Positions 34,772 to 43,140 of a DNA stretch of 64,000 nucleotides are shown piece by piece. Where the stretch lies: contig USBZ01000004.1 of NCBI GenBank assembly GCA_900553065.1, positions 1 to 64,000 of the forward strand, read 5' to 3'. How positions within the stretch are numbered: the stretch's first letter is position 1; each line of letters starts with the position of its first letter. Under the pieces are notes generated by a model that was given only the letters and a program-made list of their open reading frames with translations, was not told the origin of the DNA and searched no databases. Source of the stretch: an uncultured Desulfovibrio sp. GTDB taxonomy: Bacteria > Desulfobacterota > Desulfovibrionia > Desulfovibrionales > Desulfovibrionaceae. Position numbers and translations under genes: made by a program.

Positions 34772-35816
34772 AGGAAATCTCCACCTGTTCCTGATTGTCC
34801 TTGCGGCGGACAATGGTGCCGATTTCCCAGGCCTCGGTCTTCATGGACTTGAAGCGGGGGAGCATTTCGTCGGCCGTGGCACGGTCGGTGATCATGATGT
34901 AGCCGATGCCGCAGTTGAAGATCTGGAGCATTTCCGGCCAGGAGAGATTGCCCTGCTGCTTCAGCCATTCAAAAATGGCCGGGCGTTCCCAGCTGGAGAA
35001 GCGGATGCTGGCGCAGATGGAAGGCGAAAGCACTCTCGGGATGTTGTCGTAGAAGCCGCCGCCGGTGATGTGAACCATGCCCTTGATGGGCAGATCCCGC
35101 ATGATGGATTTGACCTGATCGGCGTAGATGACGGTGGGAGTAAGCAGAACGTCGGCAAAGGTTCTGTCGGTGCCGGGCACGATGTCGTCCGCCTTAACGC
35201 CGCTTTCCTCATAAATTTTACGAACCAGCGAGTAGCCGTTGGAGTGCAGGCCCGAGGAGGCGAGACCGATGATAACGTCGCCTACGCTGATGGTGGAGCC
35301 GTCCACGATGTTCGGGCCGTCCACAAGGCCTACGCAGAAACCGGCGAGGTCATAGTCGCCGTTGGCATACATGCCCGGCATTTCCGCCGTTTCACCGCCG
35401 AGCAGCGTGCAGCCGCTCATCTTGCATCCTTCCACGATGCCGCCCACCACGGTGGTGGCAAGATCGACGTTCAGCTCGCCGCAGGAAAAATAGTCAAGGA
35501 AGAACAGCGGCTTTGCGCCCAGCACCAGACAGTCGTTCACGCTCATGGCCACAAGGTCGATACCTACGGTATCGTGGCGGTTGAACATGGAGGCCATCTT
35601 GAGTTTCGTGCCCACGCCGTCGGTACCCGCGACAAGAACCGGCGACTGCATTCCCGAGACGTCGGGCCGGAACAGGCCGCCGAAGCCGCCTATGTCCGAA
35701 AGAACGCCGTGGGTCTGCGCGCTGGCTACCAGATCCTTGATGCGGGAAACCAGCTCATTGCCGGCATGGATGTCGACGCCGGCGGAGGTGTATGCGGCGG
35801 AACGGGAAAAACTCAT
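34764..35816 (-). CDS. purM: phosphoribosylformylglycinamidine cyclo-ligase (AIR synthetase)
   Basis: Closes the imidazole ring to form AIR in purine synthesis. The 350 residues have the start SAAYTSAGVDIHAGNELV, FGGLFRPD, LVAGTDGVGTKLKMA, MSVNDCLVLGAKPLFFLDYF, LLGGETAEMPGMY, LASSGLHSNGYSLVRK and HITGGGFYDNIPRVL. AGGAG precedes the ATG. It leads a compact unit with the DUF523 gene and cbiK-aminotransferase, an unusual pairing of purine and tetrapyrrole steps. Confidence 0.97.
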   Translation of the reverse strand: MSFSRSAAYTSAGVDIHAGNELVSRIKDLVASAQTHGVLSDIGGFGGLFRPDVSGMQSPVLVAGTDGVGTKLKMASMFNRHDTVGIDLVAMSVNDCLVLGAKPLFFLDYFSCGELNVDLATTVVGGIVEGCKMSGCTLLGGETAEMPGMYANGDYDLAGFCVGLVDGPNIVDGSTISVGDVIIGLASSGLHSNGYSLVRKIYEESGVKADDIVPGTDRTFADVLLTPTVIYADQVKSIMRDLPIKGMVHITGGGFYDNIPRVLSPSICASIRFSSWERPAIFEWLKQQGNLSWPEMLQIFNCGIGYIMITDRATADEMLPRFKSMKTEAWEIGTIVRRKDNQEQVEISFD

Positions 35817-36231
35817 GGTCTCATCTCCTGGTTGAAGCGCGTGAACCTGCCCGGCAGGGACACTTTGCGTTCAGGTACCTGTGCCCGCAAAGAGAAAGCC
35901 CGGGGCTTTTCCTGCGGCATTTCCCATGGAAATCGCTTATGCAGGTACCCCGTATTAATAGTCGCTTCCGTCCCGTTTGCCAAGTTTTTTATGGAATATG
36001 CCGTATGCGGGAAGCCCGGAGGGCGGAAGAGGGGAAAGACGGCGGGTGGGTGGATATTGCAGAGGGCATGGGGAGAAGCGTACCGGAATTTCCGGGCCGG
36101 ATGCAGCTGGATCCATGTTGGCGGAAGGAGCGGTCCGGGATCCGTGCGGGAGAGCGCACTTGCAATTCCTCGCGGAGCACGTAGAACAGAGCTGACCTTC
36201 GGGTTCAATTTTTATTTTCGAGGCGGTCGTC
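35817..36231. other. divergent intergenic region between purM and the smr-type gene
   Basis: These 415 bases contain the purM promoter. The right part should contain the promoter of the plus-strand Smr gene, but I could not pick a convincing one. No gene is evident. Confidence 0.5.
35955..35983 (-). promoter_or_regulatory. promoter of purM
   Basis: On the minus strand TTGGCA (35978-35983) and TATTAA (35955-35960) are separated by 17 bases, giving a leader of about 130 nt. Confidence 0.6.
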
Positions 36232-37284
36232 ATGAGCAAAGATGCTTCCAATCCTTTTTCCATGCTGAATGCGCGGGATTTTCCTTCCCGCAGCGACAGG
36301 GACAATTCGCGCAGGCAGCGCCGCGCCAAGACGGTGGTGAAGAACAGGGACGCCGAGGCCGCCGCTCTGGACGCCGACACCGAGCTTTTTCTGCAGGCCA
36401 TGAGTGGCAACGTACAGAAGCTTCCGTCTTCCGGTCAGGCCGGGGGCTCGGACAAGAAGTCGTCCCGCAGCAGCGCCGAAAGCGGGGACACCACCTTTGC
36501 CGACATGCTGGAGAGCCGCGGCGTCAAGCGCATGCTGCAGAAAAAGAAGGCTGAGACGACTGTTCCGCCTCAGCAGAAGGAGGCAGATCCGGAAGAAGAG
36601 AAGGAACCTGCCACGCTGACTGCCATGGCGCTTGCCGGTGCGCGCATCGGCCGCCGGAGCGACGCTGCTCTTTTGAGCGAAGCGGCCGGGCAGCCTGCGG
36701 AAGAAGACGACAGCCATGACTTTTTCAGCGCCGTCCGGGGAACGGTGCCGCTGAACGGCAGAGGCCGCGACGTGCCCGTGGAACCCGAAGCGCCGGTCGT
36801 TCCCGTGACGGATCCCCGTCATCCTCTGCAGGATTTCATGGAAGGCAAGGTGGAATTTTCCGTGGCGAGCACCGATGAGTATGCGGAAGGGCACGTCGTG
36901 GGACTGGATCTCATGATCGTGTCCCAGCTGCAGTCGCGGCAGTTCAGCCCGGAGGCGCACATCGATCTGCACGGTCTGAACTGCGATCAGGCGTTTCAGA
37001 ATCTGGTGGGCTTTTTCCGCAGCTCCTATTACAAGGGCGTGAGAACGGTGCTCGTTGTGACCGGGCGCGGACTCAATTCCCTGAACGGCGTTCCCGTGCT
37101 GCGTTCCCGCGTGCAGCAGTGGTTTACGCAGGATCCCTTCAAGCGCGTGGTGCTGGCCTTCTGTACGGCCCGTCAGGAAGACGGCGGAGCCGGAGCGTTC
37201 TATGTGCTGCTGCGTCGACGCAAGAAAAGCGCGGGCAAGATCCGCTGGGACGTCATGCCTTCCGATCCCGATCTTTATCATTGA
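36232..37284 (+). CDS. Smr-domain protein
   Basis: A 350-residue protein whose C-terminal third is an Smr domain: HIDLHGLNCDQAFQNLVGFF, VLVVTGRGLNS, GVPVLRSRVQQWF and FYVLLRRRK. Smr domains nick DNA or RNA, and recent members act on stalled ribosomes. The first 200 residues are charged, low-complexity and probably disordered (KKKAETTVPPQQKEADPEEEKE), followed by HPLQDFMEGKVEFSV, a linker seen in proteobacterial Smr proteins. GAGG stands upstream of the ATG. Confidence 0.88.
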   Translation: MSKDASNPFSMLNARDFPSRSDRDNSRRQRRAKTVVKNRDAEAAALDADTELFLQAMSGNVQKLPSSGQAGGSDKKSSRSSAESGDTTFADMLESRGVKRMLQKKKAETTVPPQQKEADPEEEKEPATLTAMALAGARIGRRSDAALLSEAAGQPAEEDDSHDFFSAVRGTVPLNGRGRDVPVEPEAPVVPVTDPRHPLQDFMEGKVEFSVASTDEYAEGHVVGLDLMIVSQLQSRQFSPEAHIDLHGLNCDQAFQNLVGFFRSSYYKGVRTVLVVTGRGLNSLNGVPVLRSRVQQWFTQDPFKRVVLAFCTARQEDGGAGAFYVLLRRRKKSAGKIRWDVMPSDPDLYH

Positions 37285-37292
37285 TCCGCCGG

Positions 37293-37332
37293 AAGCCTTC
37301 GTCCGAAAAGGGCGGAGGCTTTCTGTTTTTCT
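37293..37332 (+). terminator. terminator after the smr gene
   Basis: A 12-bp stem (37293-37304 with 37310-37321, two G-U pairs) with a short loop is followed by TCTGTTTTTCTTT. Confidence 0.8.
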
Positions 37333-37543
37333 TTGCTTTTGCTTCGTGGCCTAGGCCGGACGCTTGCCGGGCGGACGCATGACGTTTTCGTGCCGGAAGA
37401 AACGTGCGAGGCGCTCCGGCCTGAGGGGACGGGAAGAAAAGGCGTCCGCTTCTTCCGCGCGATGTCGACTTCCGGGGCCTGTATTGCAAAATCTTTCAGA
37501 CTCTTTCGGAAATCGCGTCATCTTTACATGCCTTCCTTTACTC

Positions 37544-37572
37544 TTGATGAAAAAAGCTTGCTCGGCTATACT
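37544..37572 (+). promoter_or_regulatory. promoter of glpX
   Basis: TTGATG (37544-37549) and TATACT (37567-37572) are 17 bases apart. The early leader carries a short GGCC/GGCC hairpin followed by TTTTTT (to about 37606), which might attenuate transcription, though the stem is only 4 bp. Confidence 0.75.
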
Positions 37573-37636
37573 TATGCCGATTGCGGCCTGAGAACGGCCT
37601 TTTTTATGTAACATCCCCTTGCCGAGGGAGGACAAT

Positions 37637-38620
37637 ATGCAAGCTCCTGAAAAAAATCTGGCGTTCGAACTGCTCCGGGTAACGGAATCTGCAGCGCTTT
37701 CCGCAGCGCGCTGGCTGGGAAAGGGCGCCAAGGAAGACGGTGACGGCGCGGCCGTGGACGCCATGCGACTTTCTTTCGATTCCCTCTCCATCAAGGGGCG
37801 CGTCATCATCGGCGAAGGCGCCAAGGACAAGGCTCCCATGCTGTATAACGGCGAAGAAGTCGGCGACGGCACGGGGCCTGCCATCGACATCGCGGTGGAT
37901 CCTGTGGAGGGAACCAATCTGCTGGCGCTCGGCCGTCCCAATGCCATCGCCGTCATAGGCGCCTGCAAGTCGGGCTACATGTACAATCCCGGCTCCAGCT
38001 ACTACATGAAAAAGCTCGTGGTGGGCCGCGAAGCCCGTGACGTGGTGGATATCGACGCGCCTGTGGCCGACAATCTTCATGCCGTGGCGCGCGCCGTGGG
38101 CAAGGACATCAACGACCTCGTGGTGTTCGTGCTCGACAAGCCCCGTCACAAGGGACTCATTGAGGAAATCCGCAAGACCGGAGCCCGCATCACCCTGCAT
38201 ACCGACGGCGACGTGGCCGGCTCCCTCATGGTGGCCGACCCCAGCGTGGACGTCGATGTCATGATGGGTACCGGCGGAACGCCGGAAGGCGTCATTTCCG
38301 CCTGCGCCATCAAGGGCGTCGGCGGTCAGATGTTCGGCCGCTTCGATCCGCAGTCCGACGCGGAAAGAGAGGCCATGCTTGCGGAAGGAACCAGACTGGA
38401 CGAGATCCTCACGGTCGACTCCATCATCCGTGCCGACGACGCCTTCTTTGCCGCCACCGGCATTTCCGGCGGCACCTTCCTCGGCGGCGTGAGCTATTCC
38501 GGACGCGGCGCCGTCACCCATTCTCTGGTGATCCGCGCCAAGACCGGCACGTTCCGCTACATTGAGTCTCATCACAACTGGGATCGGCTGATGAAGTTCA
38601 GCTCCGTCCGGTACGACTAG
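37637..38620 (+). CDS. glpX: class II fructose-1,6-bisphosphatase GlpX
   Basis: Removes phosphate from fructose 1,6-bisphosphate in gluconeogenesis. The 327 residues match GlpX: ARWLGKGAKEDGDGAAVDAMR, IIGEGAKDKAPMLYNGEEVG, IDIAVDPVEGTNLLALGRPNAIAVI (metal site), MMGTGGTPEGVISACAIKG and IRADDAFFAATGISGG. I start at 37637, where GGAGGA is just upstream, and not 18 bases earlier. A promoter stands 65 bases upstream, and fabD follows after 68 bases. Confidence 0.96.
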   Translation: MQAPEKNLAFELLRVTESAALSAARWLGKGAKEDGDGAAVDAMRLSFDSLSIKGRVIIGEGAKDKAPMLYNGEEVGDGTGPAIDIAVDPVEGTNLLALGRPNAIAVIGACKSGYMYNPGSSYYMKKLVVGREARDVVDIDAPVADNLHAVARAVGKDINDLVVFVLDKPRHKGLIEEIRKTGARITLHTDGDVAGSLMVADPSVDVDVMMGTGGTPEGVISACAIKGVGGQMFGRFDPQSDAEREAMLAEGTRLDEILTVDSIIRADDAFFAATGISGGTFLGGVSYSGRGAVTHSLVIRAKTGTFRYIESHHNWDRLMKFSSVRYD

Positions 38621-38688
38621 AAGACGGCGTCGCCGCCGACCGGCGGCGGCCCGTGTGTTATGACCCATAACCCATCAGGGAGTATGGA

Positions 38689-39648
38689 ATGAACAGTGTT
38701 CAGACCGCCATCCTGTTCCCCGGTCAGGGGTCGCAGGCATCTGGCATGGGAAGGCGTCTTGCTGAGGCGTCTTCCGATATCATGGATCTCTGGAAGAAGG
38801 CGGAAAGCATCAGCGGCCTGCCTCTGCGCGAGATATACTGGGACAGCGACGACGCCACGCTCATGGCGGAAACCCGCAACCTTCAGCCCGCCATCACGGT
38901 GGTGAACCTCGCCCTGTGGCAGAGCGTTTCCGATCGCCTTTCTCCGGCCTGCGCGGCCGGACACAGTCTCGGCGAATTCAGCGCTCTGGCTGCTGCCGGC
39001 GTGCTTCCCGTGGACAAGGTGCTTGAGCTCGTTTCTCTGCGCGGCCGTCTCATGGCCGACGTGGATCCGGAGCACATCGGCACCATGTGCGCCATGATCC
39101 GACTCTCTCAGGAGCAGGTGGAAAGCGTGGCCAAGCAGGTTTCCGAAAGAACCGGCAAGCTGGTGCGCGTGGCCAACAAGAATACGCCTCTGCAGTTCGT
39201 GCTGAGCGGTCACCGCGAAGCCGTGGAAGCGGCCGCCGAACAGCTGAAGGCGGAAAATCCGCGAGCCAAGGGCTTCCCTCTGGCCGTGAGCGGCGCCTTC
39301 CACACGCCCATGATGGCCGAAGCTTCGGCGGAATTTTCCAAGCTGCTGGACAAGCAGGACTGGCACGACGCCGCCTTCCCCATATACTCCAACATCAGCG
39401 GCGAACCTCTGAGCGATGCGGAAGCGTTGCACAGCGCCATGCGCCGTCAGATGACCTCTTCCGTCTGCTGGGTGGATACCATTTCCAATCAGTGGAAAGA
39501 CGGCGTGCGCCGCTGGGTGGAATTCGGACCGCAGGGCGTGCTGACCCGCATGGTGCGTCCGATTCTTGTGGCGGCCGACGTGGCCGACGGCAGTTACACC
39601 ACCGTTCACATTCCCAACAAAGACGCTGTTGATGCATTTGAAGGATAA
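38689..39648 (+). CDS. fabD: malonyl-CoA:ACP transacylase
   Basis: Loads malonyl groups on acyl carrier protein for fatty-acid synthesis. The 319 residues show AILFPGQGSQASGMG, the nucleophile serine in AGHSLGEFSALAAAG, the conserved arginine in SLRGRLM and the catalytic histidine in SGAFHTPMM. It sits about 6 kb before fabH, separated by argS, the SPOR gene, yceD, rpmF and plsX, all on the same strand. GGGAG precedes the ATG. argS starts 2 bases after the stop. Confidence 0.96.
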   Translation: MNSVQTAILFPGQGSQASGMGRRLAEASSDIMDLWKKAESISGLPLREIYWDSDDATLMAETRNLQPAITVVNLALWQSVSDRLSPACAAGHSLGEFSALAAAGVLPVDKVLELVSLRGRLMADVDPEHIGTMCAMIRLSQEQVESVAKQVSERTGKLVRVANKNTPLQFVLSGHREAVEAAAEQLKAENPRAKGFPLAVSGAFHTPMMAEASAEFSKLLDKQDWHDAAFPIYSNISGEPLSDAEALHSAMRRQMTSSVCWVDTISNQWKDGVRRWVEFGPQGVLTRMVRPILVAADVADGSYTTVHIPNKDAVDAFEG

Positions 39649-39650
39649 CG

Positions 39651-41318
39651 ATGCGCGACATACTTCTCATTGAAAAGGCCCTCCGTGACATTGTGGCGGG
39701 ACACGGCTGGGAATGGCCTGAAAAGGCCGTTCTGGAAATCCCCAGAGACGTCGGACACGGCGATCTTGCCACCAATCTTGCCCTGGTGCTTTCCAAGCAG
39801 GCCAAGGCTGCTCCCCGCGTCGTGGCTGAAAAGATAGGCGAGGAGCTGTGCGCCGCCTTCCCCGGTCTGGTTTCTGTGGAAACGGCCGGTCCCGGCTTCA
39901 TCAACATCACCTTCGCCCCTTCGTTCTGGCAGCAGGTGGTTGTGGACGTCGAAGAGCAGGGAAAGGCGTTCGGCTCCTCGAAGAACGGCAACGGCCGTCG
40001 TATCGTGGTGGAATACGTTTCCGCCAATCCCACCGGTCCTCTGCACATCGGACACGGACGCGGCGCCGCCGTGGGCGACTCCCTGACCAGACTGCTGCGC
40101 TTTGCCGGCTATGATGTGTCCACGGAGTACTACATCAACGACGCCGGACGGCAGATGCGTCTGCTCGGCGACTCCGTGTATCTGCGCATGCGCGAGATCT
40201 GCAACCTGCCCGTGGTTTACCCCGAAGATCCCAAGGGCTGGTATCACGGCGACTACATCCGCGACATCGCCCGCGAGATGCTGGAAAAGGATCCTTCTCT
40301 GCCGGAAAGACCCGAAGCCGAAGCCAAGGATCTCTGCTACGAGTATGCCTGCGCCACCATTCTGGCGGGCATCAAGGAAGACCTCAGGGAATTTCGCGTG
40401 GAGCATCAGGTGTGGTTCTCCGAGAAGAGCCTGGTGGACGGCGGCAAGGTGGAGGAAGCCTTCGACAAGCTGCGTGCCATGGGCCTTGTTTATGACAAGG
40501 ACAACGCCATCTGGCTCGCCACGCAGCAGTTCGGCGACGACAAGGACCGCGTGCTCCGCAAGAGCGACGGTTATCTGACGTACTTCGCTTCCGACATCGC
40601 CTATCATGCCAACAAGTTCGATCGCGGCTTCGATGAATGCATCGACGTGTGGGGCGCCGACCATCACGGTTACGTTCCCCGCATGAAGGCTGCCATCACC
40701 TGCATGCAGCATGATCCGGAAAACGATTTCCATGTGGTGCTCATCCAGATGGTGAATCTCATGCGCGGCGGCGAACCTGTGGCCATGTCCACCCGCTCCG
40801 GCGAGTTCGTCACGCTGCGGGAAGTGCTGGACGACGTCGGTACGGATGCCGCCCGCTACATGTTCCTTTCGCGCAAGAGTGACAGTCCTCTGGATTTCGA
40901 TCTGGATCTCGTGAAGCAGCGCAACATGGAAAACCCCGTCTACTACGTGCAGTATGCGCATGCCCGCGTGGCCGCGCTTCTGCGTCGTGCCTCCGATCGC
41001 GGCGTCGTGCTGCCTGATCACTGCACGCCCGACATGCTGAAGTCTCTGACTTCCGCGGACGATCTGGCCCTGCTGCGTGAAGTGGAACGTTTCCGCAATG
41101 TCGTGGAAGACGCTGCCCGTGCCCGTGCCGCGCATCCCATCAGCTTCTACCTTATGGAGCTGTCGGGCAAGCTGCACAGCTATTATGCCAACAATCCCGT
41201 GCTGAGCGGTGATGATGAAGACGTCATGAAGGCCCGTCTGGCGCTGCTGCGCGCCGTGAGCGTGGTCATCGCCAACGGTCTTGATCTGCTCGGCGTGAGC
41301 GCTCCGGAATCCATGTAG
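39651..41318 (+). CDS. argS: arginyl-tRNA synthetase
   Basis: Charges tRNA-Arg. The 555 residues include the N-terminal ArgRS domain (GHGDLATNLAL), the HIGH-type motif PTGPLHIGHGRGAAVGDSL, INDAGRQM, WGADHHGYVPRMKAA, and the C-terminal anticodon-binding domain NPVYYVQYAHARVAALLRRA with SFYLMELSGKLHSYY. AAGGA precedes the ATG. The window also holds a tRNA-Arg gene, but the two are far apart. Confidence 0.97.
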   Translation: MRDILLIEKALRDIVAGHGWEWPEKAVLEIPRDVGHGDLATNLALVLSKQAKAAPRVVAEKIGEELCAAFPGLVSVETAGPGFINITFAPSFWQQVVVDVEEQGKAFGSSKNGNGRRIVVEYVSANPTGPLHIGHGRGAAVGDSLTRLLRFAGYDVSTEYYINDAGRQMRLLGDSVYLRMREICNLPVVYPEDPKGWYHGDYIRDIAREMLEKDPSLPERPEAEAKDLCYEYACATILAGIKEDLREFRVEHQVWFSEKSLVDGGKVEEAFDKLRAMGLVYDKDNAIWLATQQFGDDKDRVLRKSDGYLTYFASDIAYHANKFDRGFDECIDVWGADHHGYVPRMKAAITCMQHDPENDFHVVLIQMVNLMRGGEPVAMSTRSGEFVTLREVLDDVGTDAARYMFLSRKSDSPLDFDLDLVKQRNMENPVYYVQYAHARVAALLRRASDRGVVLPDHCTPDMLKSLTSADDLALLREVERFRNVVEDAARARAAHPISFYLMELSGKLHSYYANNPVLSGDDEDVMKARLALLRAVSVVIANGLDLLGVSAPESM

Positions 41319-41320
41319 TC

Positions 41321-42136
41321 ATGGCAAACGCCTTTTATCGCAGTTCCTCCTCCAGCGCGAAAAAAAACAGCGACCGCGAACGGCGGCAGAGCATTTTCTT
41401 CGCCTCGGAGGAAAGCTCGGACGCCGCGGCTTCGTCGGCCGCGGCGGAGGGCGAGTCCTCTTCGCGCAGAAGCGGCTCCTCGCGTGCAGAAGGGCGTTCG
41501 GAAGGGCGGAGCTTCTTTGCCTGGCGCGTGAACATCACGCCGTCCGCGCTCGTGACCATGAGCGTGCTTTCGCTGGTGCTTCTCGGTTTCAGCTTTTTGT
41601 CGGGCGTGATCGTGGGGCGCAGCAGCATGCCCCTGCCTCAGGCTCTGGAGCTGGACCGGCTGCTTGCCGAGGAACCCGTGTCCGAGGATGGAGGCGAAGC
41701 GGATATTCAGGAGAAGATTCTTCCCAAGGAAGAACTTCAGTTCATGACCAGTCTGAAGAGCGACGCCGCGGGAGGGGTTCTTTCCGAAGCGGAAGGGCCT
41801 GCCGTGACGCAGCCTGCCGTTCCCGCCGCTGCGCAGGAAAAGGCCGCCCCGGCAAAGCCGAAGCCCGAGGTGCAGAAGCCCAAGGAACCGCAGTACGACT
41901 ATGTTCTGCGGGTGGCTGCCTTCAAGGAGTCCAAGCAGGCTCAGGCGCTGTTCGATACGCTCGTCAAGGACGGTTTCAAGGCCCGCCGTACGCAGACCAA
42001 GACCAGCCGTCCCACCTGGTACTATGTGCAGGTGCTCATGCGCGGCAGCAAGGCGGATCTTCAGGTTCTCCGCCGCAAGCTGGACGGCTACGGCCTGCAC
42101 GATGCCATGGTGCTCAGCGAAAAGGCCGTCAAATAG
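41321..42136 (+). CDS. SPOR-domain membrane protein
   Basis: A 271-residue bitopic inner-membrane protein. A serine- and charge-rich cytoplasmic part (1-70) precedes one membrane segment (about 75-97, LVTMSVLSLVLLGFSFLSGVIVG). A proline/alanine/lysine linker follows, and the last 75 residues form a SPOR domain (YDYVLRVAAFKESKQAQALFDTLVKDGF ... WYYVQVLMRG), which in other bacteria binds denuded glycan at the division septum. It begins 2 bases after argS, a pairing I associate with Desulfovibrio. The partner proteins are unknown. Confidence 0.88.
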   Translation: MANAFYRSSSSSAKKNSDRERRQSIFFASEESSDAAASSAAAEGESSSRRSGSSRAEGRSEGRSFFAWRVNITPSALVTMSVLSLVLLGFSFLSGVIVGRSSMPLPQALELDRLLAEEPVSEDGGEADIQEKILPKEELQFMTSLKSDAAGGVLSEAEGPAVTQPAVPAAAQEKAAPAKPKPEVQKPKEPQYDYVLRVAAFKESKQAQALFDTLVKDGFKARRTQTKTSRPTWYYVQVLMRGSKADLQVLRRKLDGYGLHDAMVLSEKAVK

Positions 42137-42223
42137 GCGAGCCGGCCGGAAAAAGCGCTCCGGAGAACCGCCGGGCAGGGATCGTGCCGTGCGCTGCGGA
42201 CTCCATGTATTTTCGACGGACAA

Positions 42224-42270
42224 GAAGGCTTCATCTTTCTCCGGAAGGGGAGAGGGGAGCCTTCTTTCTG
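42224..42270 (+). terminator. probable terminator after the SPOR gene
   Basis: GAAGGCT/AGCCTTC arms (42224-42230 with 42258-42264) enclose a second CTTTCTCC/GGGGAGAGG hairpin, followed by TTTCTG. The T run is short. Confidence 0.5.
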
Positions 42271-42314
42271 CCGGAAGAAAGGAAAATCCTTCTTCCCCGG
42301 AGGCGCCTGTACAC

Positions 42315-42343
42315 TTGACAAAGCGGAGCCCCGTGGGTATTTT
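42315..42343 (+). promoter_or_regulatory. promoter of yceD-rpmF-plsX
   Basis: A consensus TTGACA (42315-42320) is followed after 17 bases by TATTTT (42338-42343). It lies 23 bases before yceD and is one of the best promoters in the window. Confidence 0.8.
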
Positions 42344-42365
42344 GTCATGTTTCCAGAGGTAAAGC

Positions 42366-42923
42366 ATGGATCTTAAACACATTGCACTGAATGAGATAGG
42401 CCCCCAGGGATGCTCGCTGACTGTCTCCGACGAGGCGGTCTGGATGCAGCCCATTGAGGAATATCATCTGTCATGCCGCATAGTTGAGCCTGTCATCGCG
42501 GAGGTTTTCCTGCTTCCGCAGCAGGACGGCTGTCTGCTTCGCGGTACCATCAGAGGCTCTGTGGCCATGCCGTGCAACCGCTGCATGGAAGAGACTCTTG
42601 TGGTGCTGAACCAGAGCTTCGACGAATTCGAGGAATACCCCGCAGCCGTCGAAACCGAACCGGAAGAGGAAGATCCTGCCGGACTTCTGGATGAATGTGC
42701 CGTGACCTGGGAAGGCGGAGCGCCTTTTCTTGATCTGGCATCGCTTTTGTGGGAGGAATTTTCGCTGGCCCTGCCGGTGAAGCCTCTCTGCAGGCCGGAC
42801 TGTCGGGGCCTGTGCCCCGTGTGCGGCAAGAATCTTAATGAAGGTGCCTGCGGCTGTTCCCGCGACAGCGGCGATCCGCGGCTGGCTGCTCTGCGTCAAC
42901 TGAAAGTGAAACATCAGGGGTGA
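42366..42923 (+). CDS. yceD: YceD/DUF177 family protein
   Basis: A 185-residue DUF177 protein, the family that in several bacteria is needed for 23S rRNA accumulation and is encoded next to rpmF. It shows CNRCMEE and the zinc-ribbon-like C-terminal CRPDCRGLCPVCGKNLNEGACGC. The middle is acidic. Its place directly before rpmF supports the call. Confidence 0.9.
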   Translation: MDLKHIALNEIGPQGCSLTVSDEAVWMQPIEEYHLSCRIVEPVIAEVFLLPQQDGCLLRGTIRGSVAMPCNRCMEETLVVLNQSFDEFEEYPAAVETEPEEEDPAGLLDECAVTWEGGAPFLDLASLLWEEFSLALPVKPLCRPDCRGLCPVCGKNLNEGACGCSRDSGDPRLAALRQLKVKHQG

Positions 42924-42954
42924 TTCCCCCGTTTCCGCGATAAGGAGAAACAAC

Positions 42955-43140
42955 ATGGCCGTTCAGCAGAACAAAAAGTCCCACTCCAAAAAGTGCATGC
43001 GTCGTTCTCACGATCGTGTGGCCAAGCCCACCGTCATCTACTGCTCCTGCGGCGCTCCCACCAAGCCTCACAGCGTCTGCCCTTCCTGCGGTAAGTATGA
43101 TGGCCGCCAGGTCGAACCTGTAGCGAGCGATGAGCAGTAA
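42955..43140 (+). CDS. rpmF: 50S ribosomal protein L32
   Basis: A 61-residue L32 of the zinc-binding (C+) type: MAVQQNKKSHSKKCMRRSHDR, then CSCG and CPSCGKYDGR, giving four cysteines. AAGGAG lies 9 bases before the ATG. The 3' end overlaps plsX by 11 bases, the classical rpmF-plsX linkage of ribosome and phospholipid synthesis. Confidence 0.98.
   Translation: MAVQQNKKSHSKKCMRRSHDRVAKPTVIYCSCGAPTKPHSVCPSCGKYDGRQVEPVASDEQ

Larger units (their letters stand above)
37285..37636. other. intergenic region between the smr gene and glpX
   Basis: It contains the smr terminator on the left and the glpX promoter on the right. The 200 bases between show no recognisable gene. Confidence 0.6.

Noticed and set aside
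35900..35920. AAAGCCC/GGGCTTT palindrome near purM as a terminator
   Set aside because: The arms abut with only one base between them, so no hairpin loop can form.
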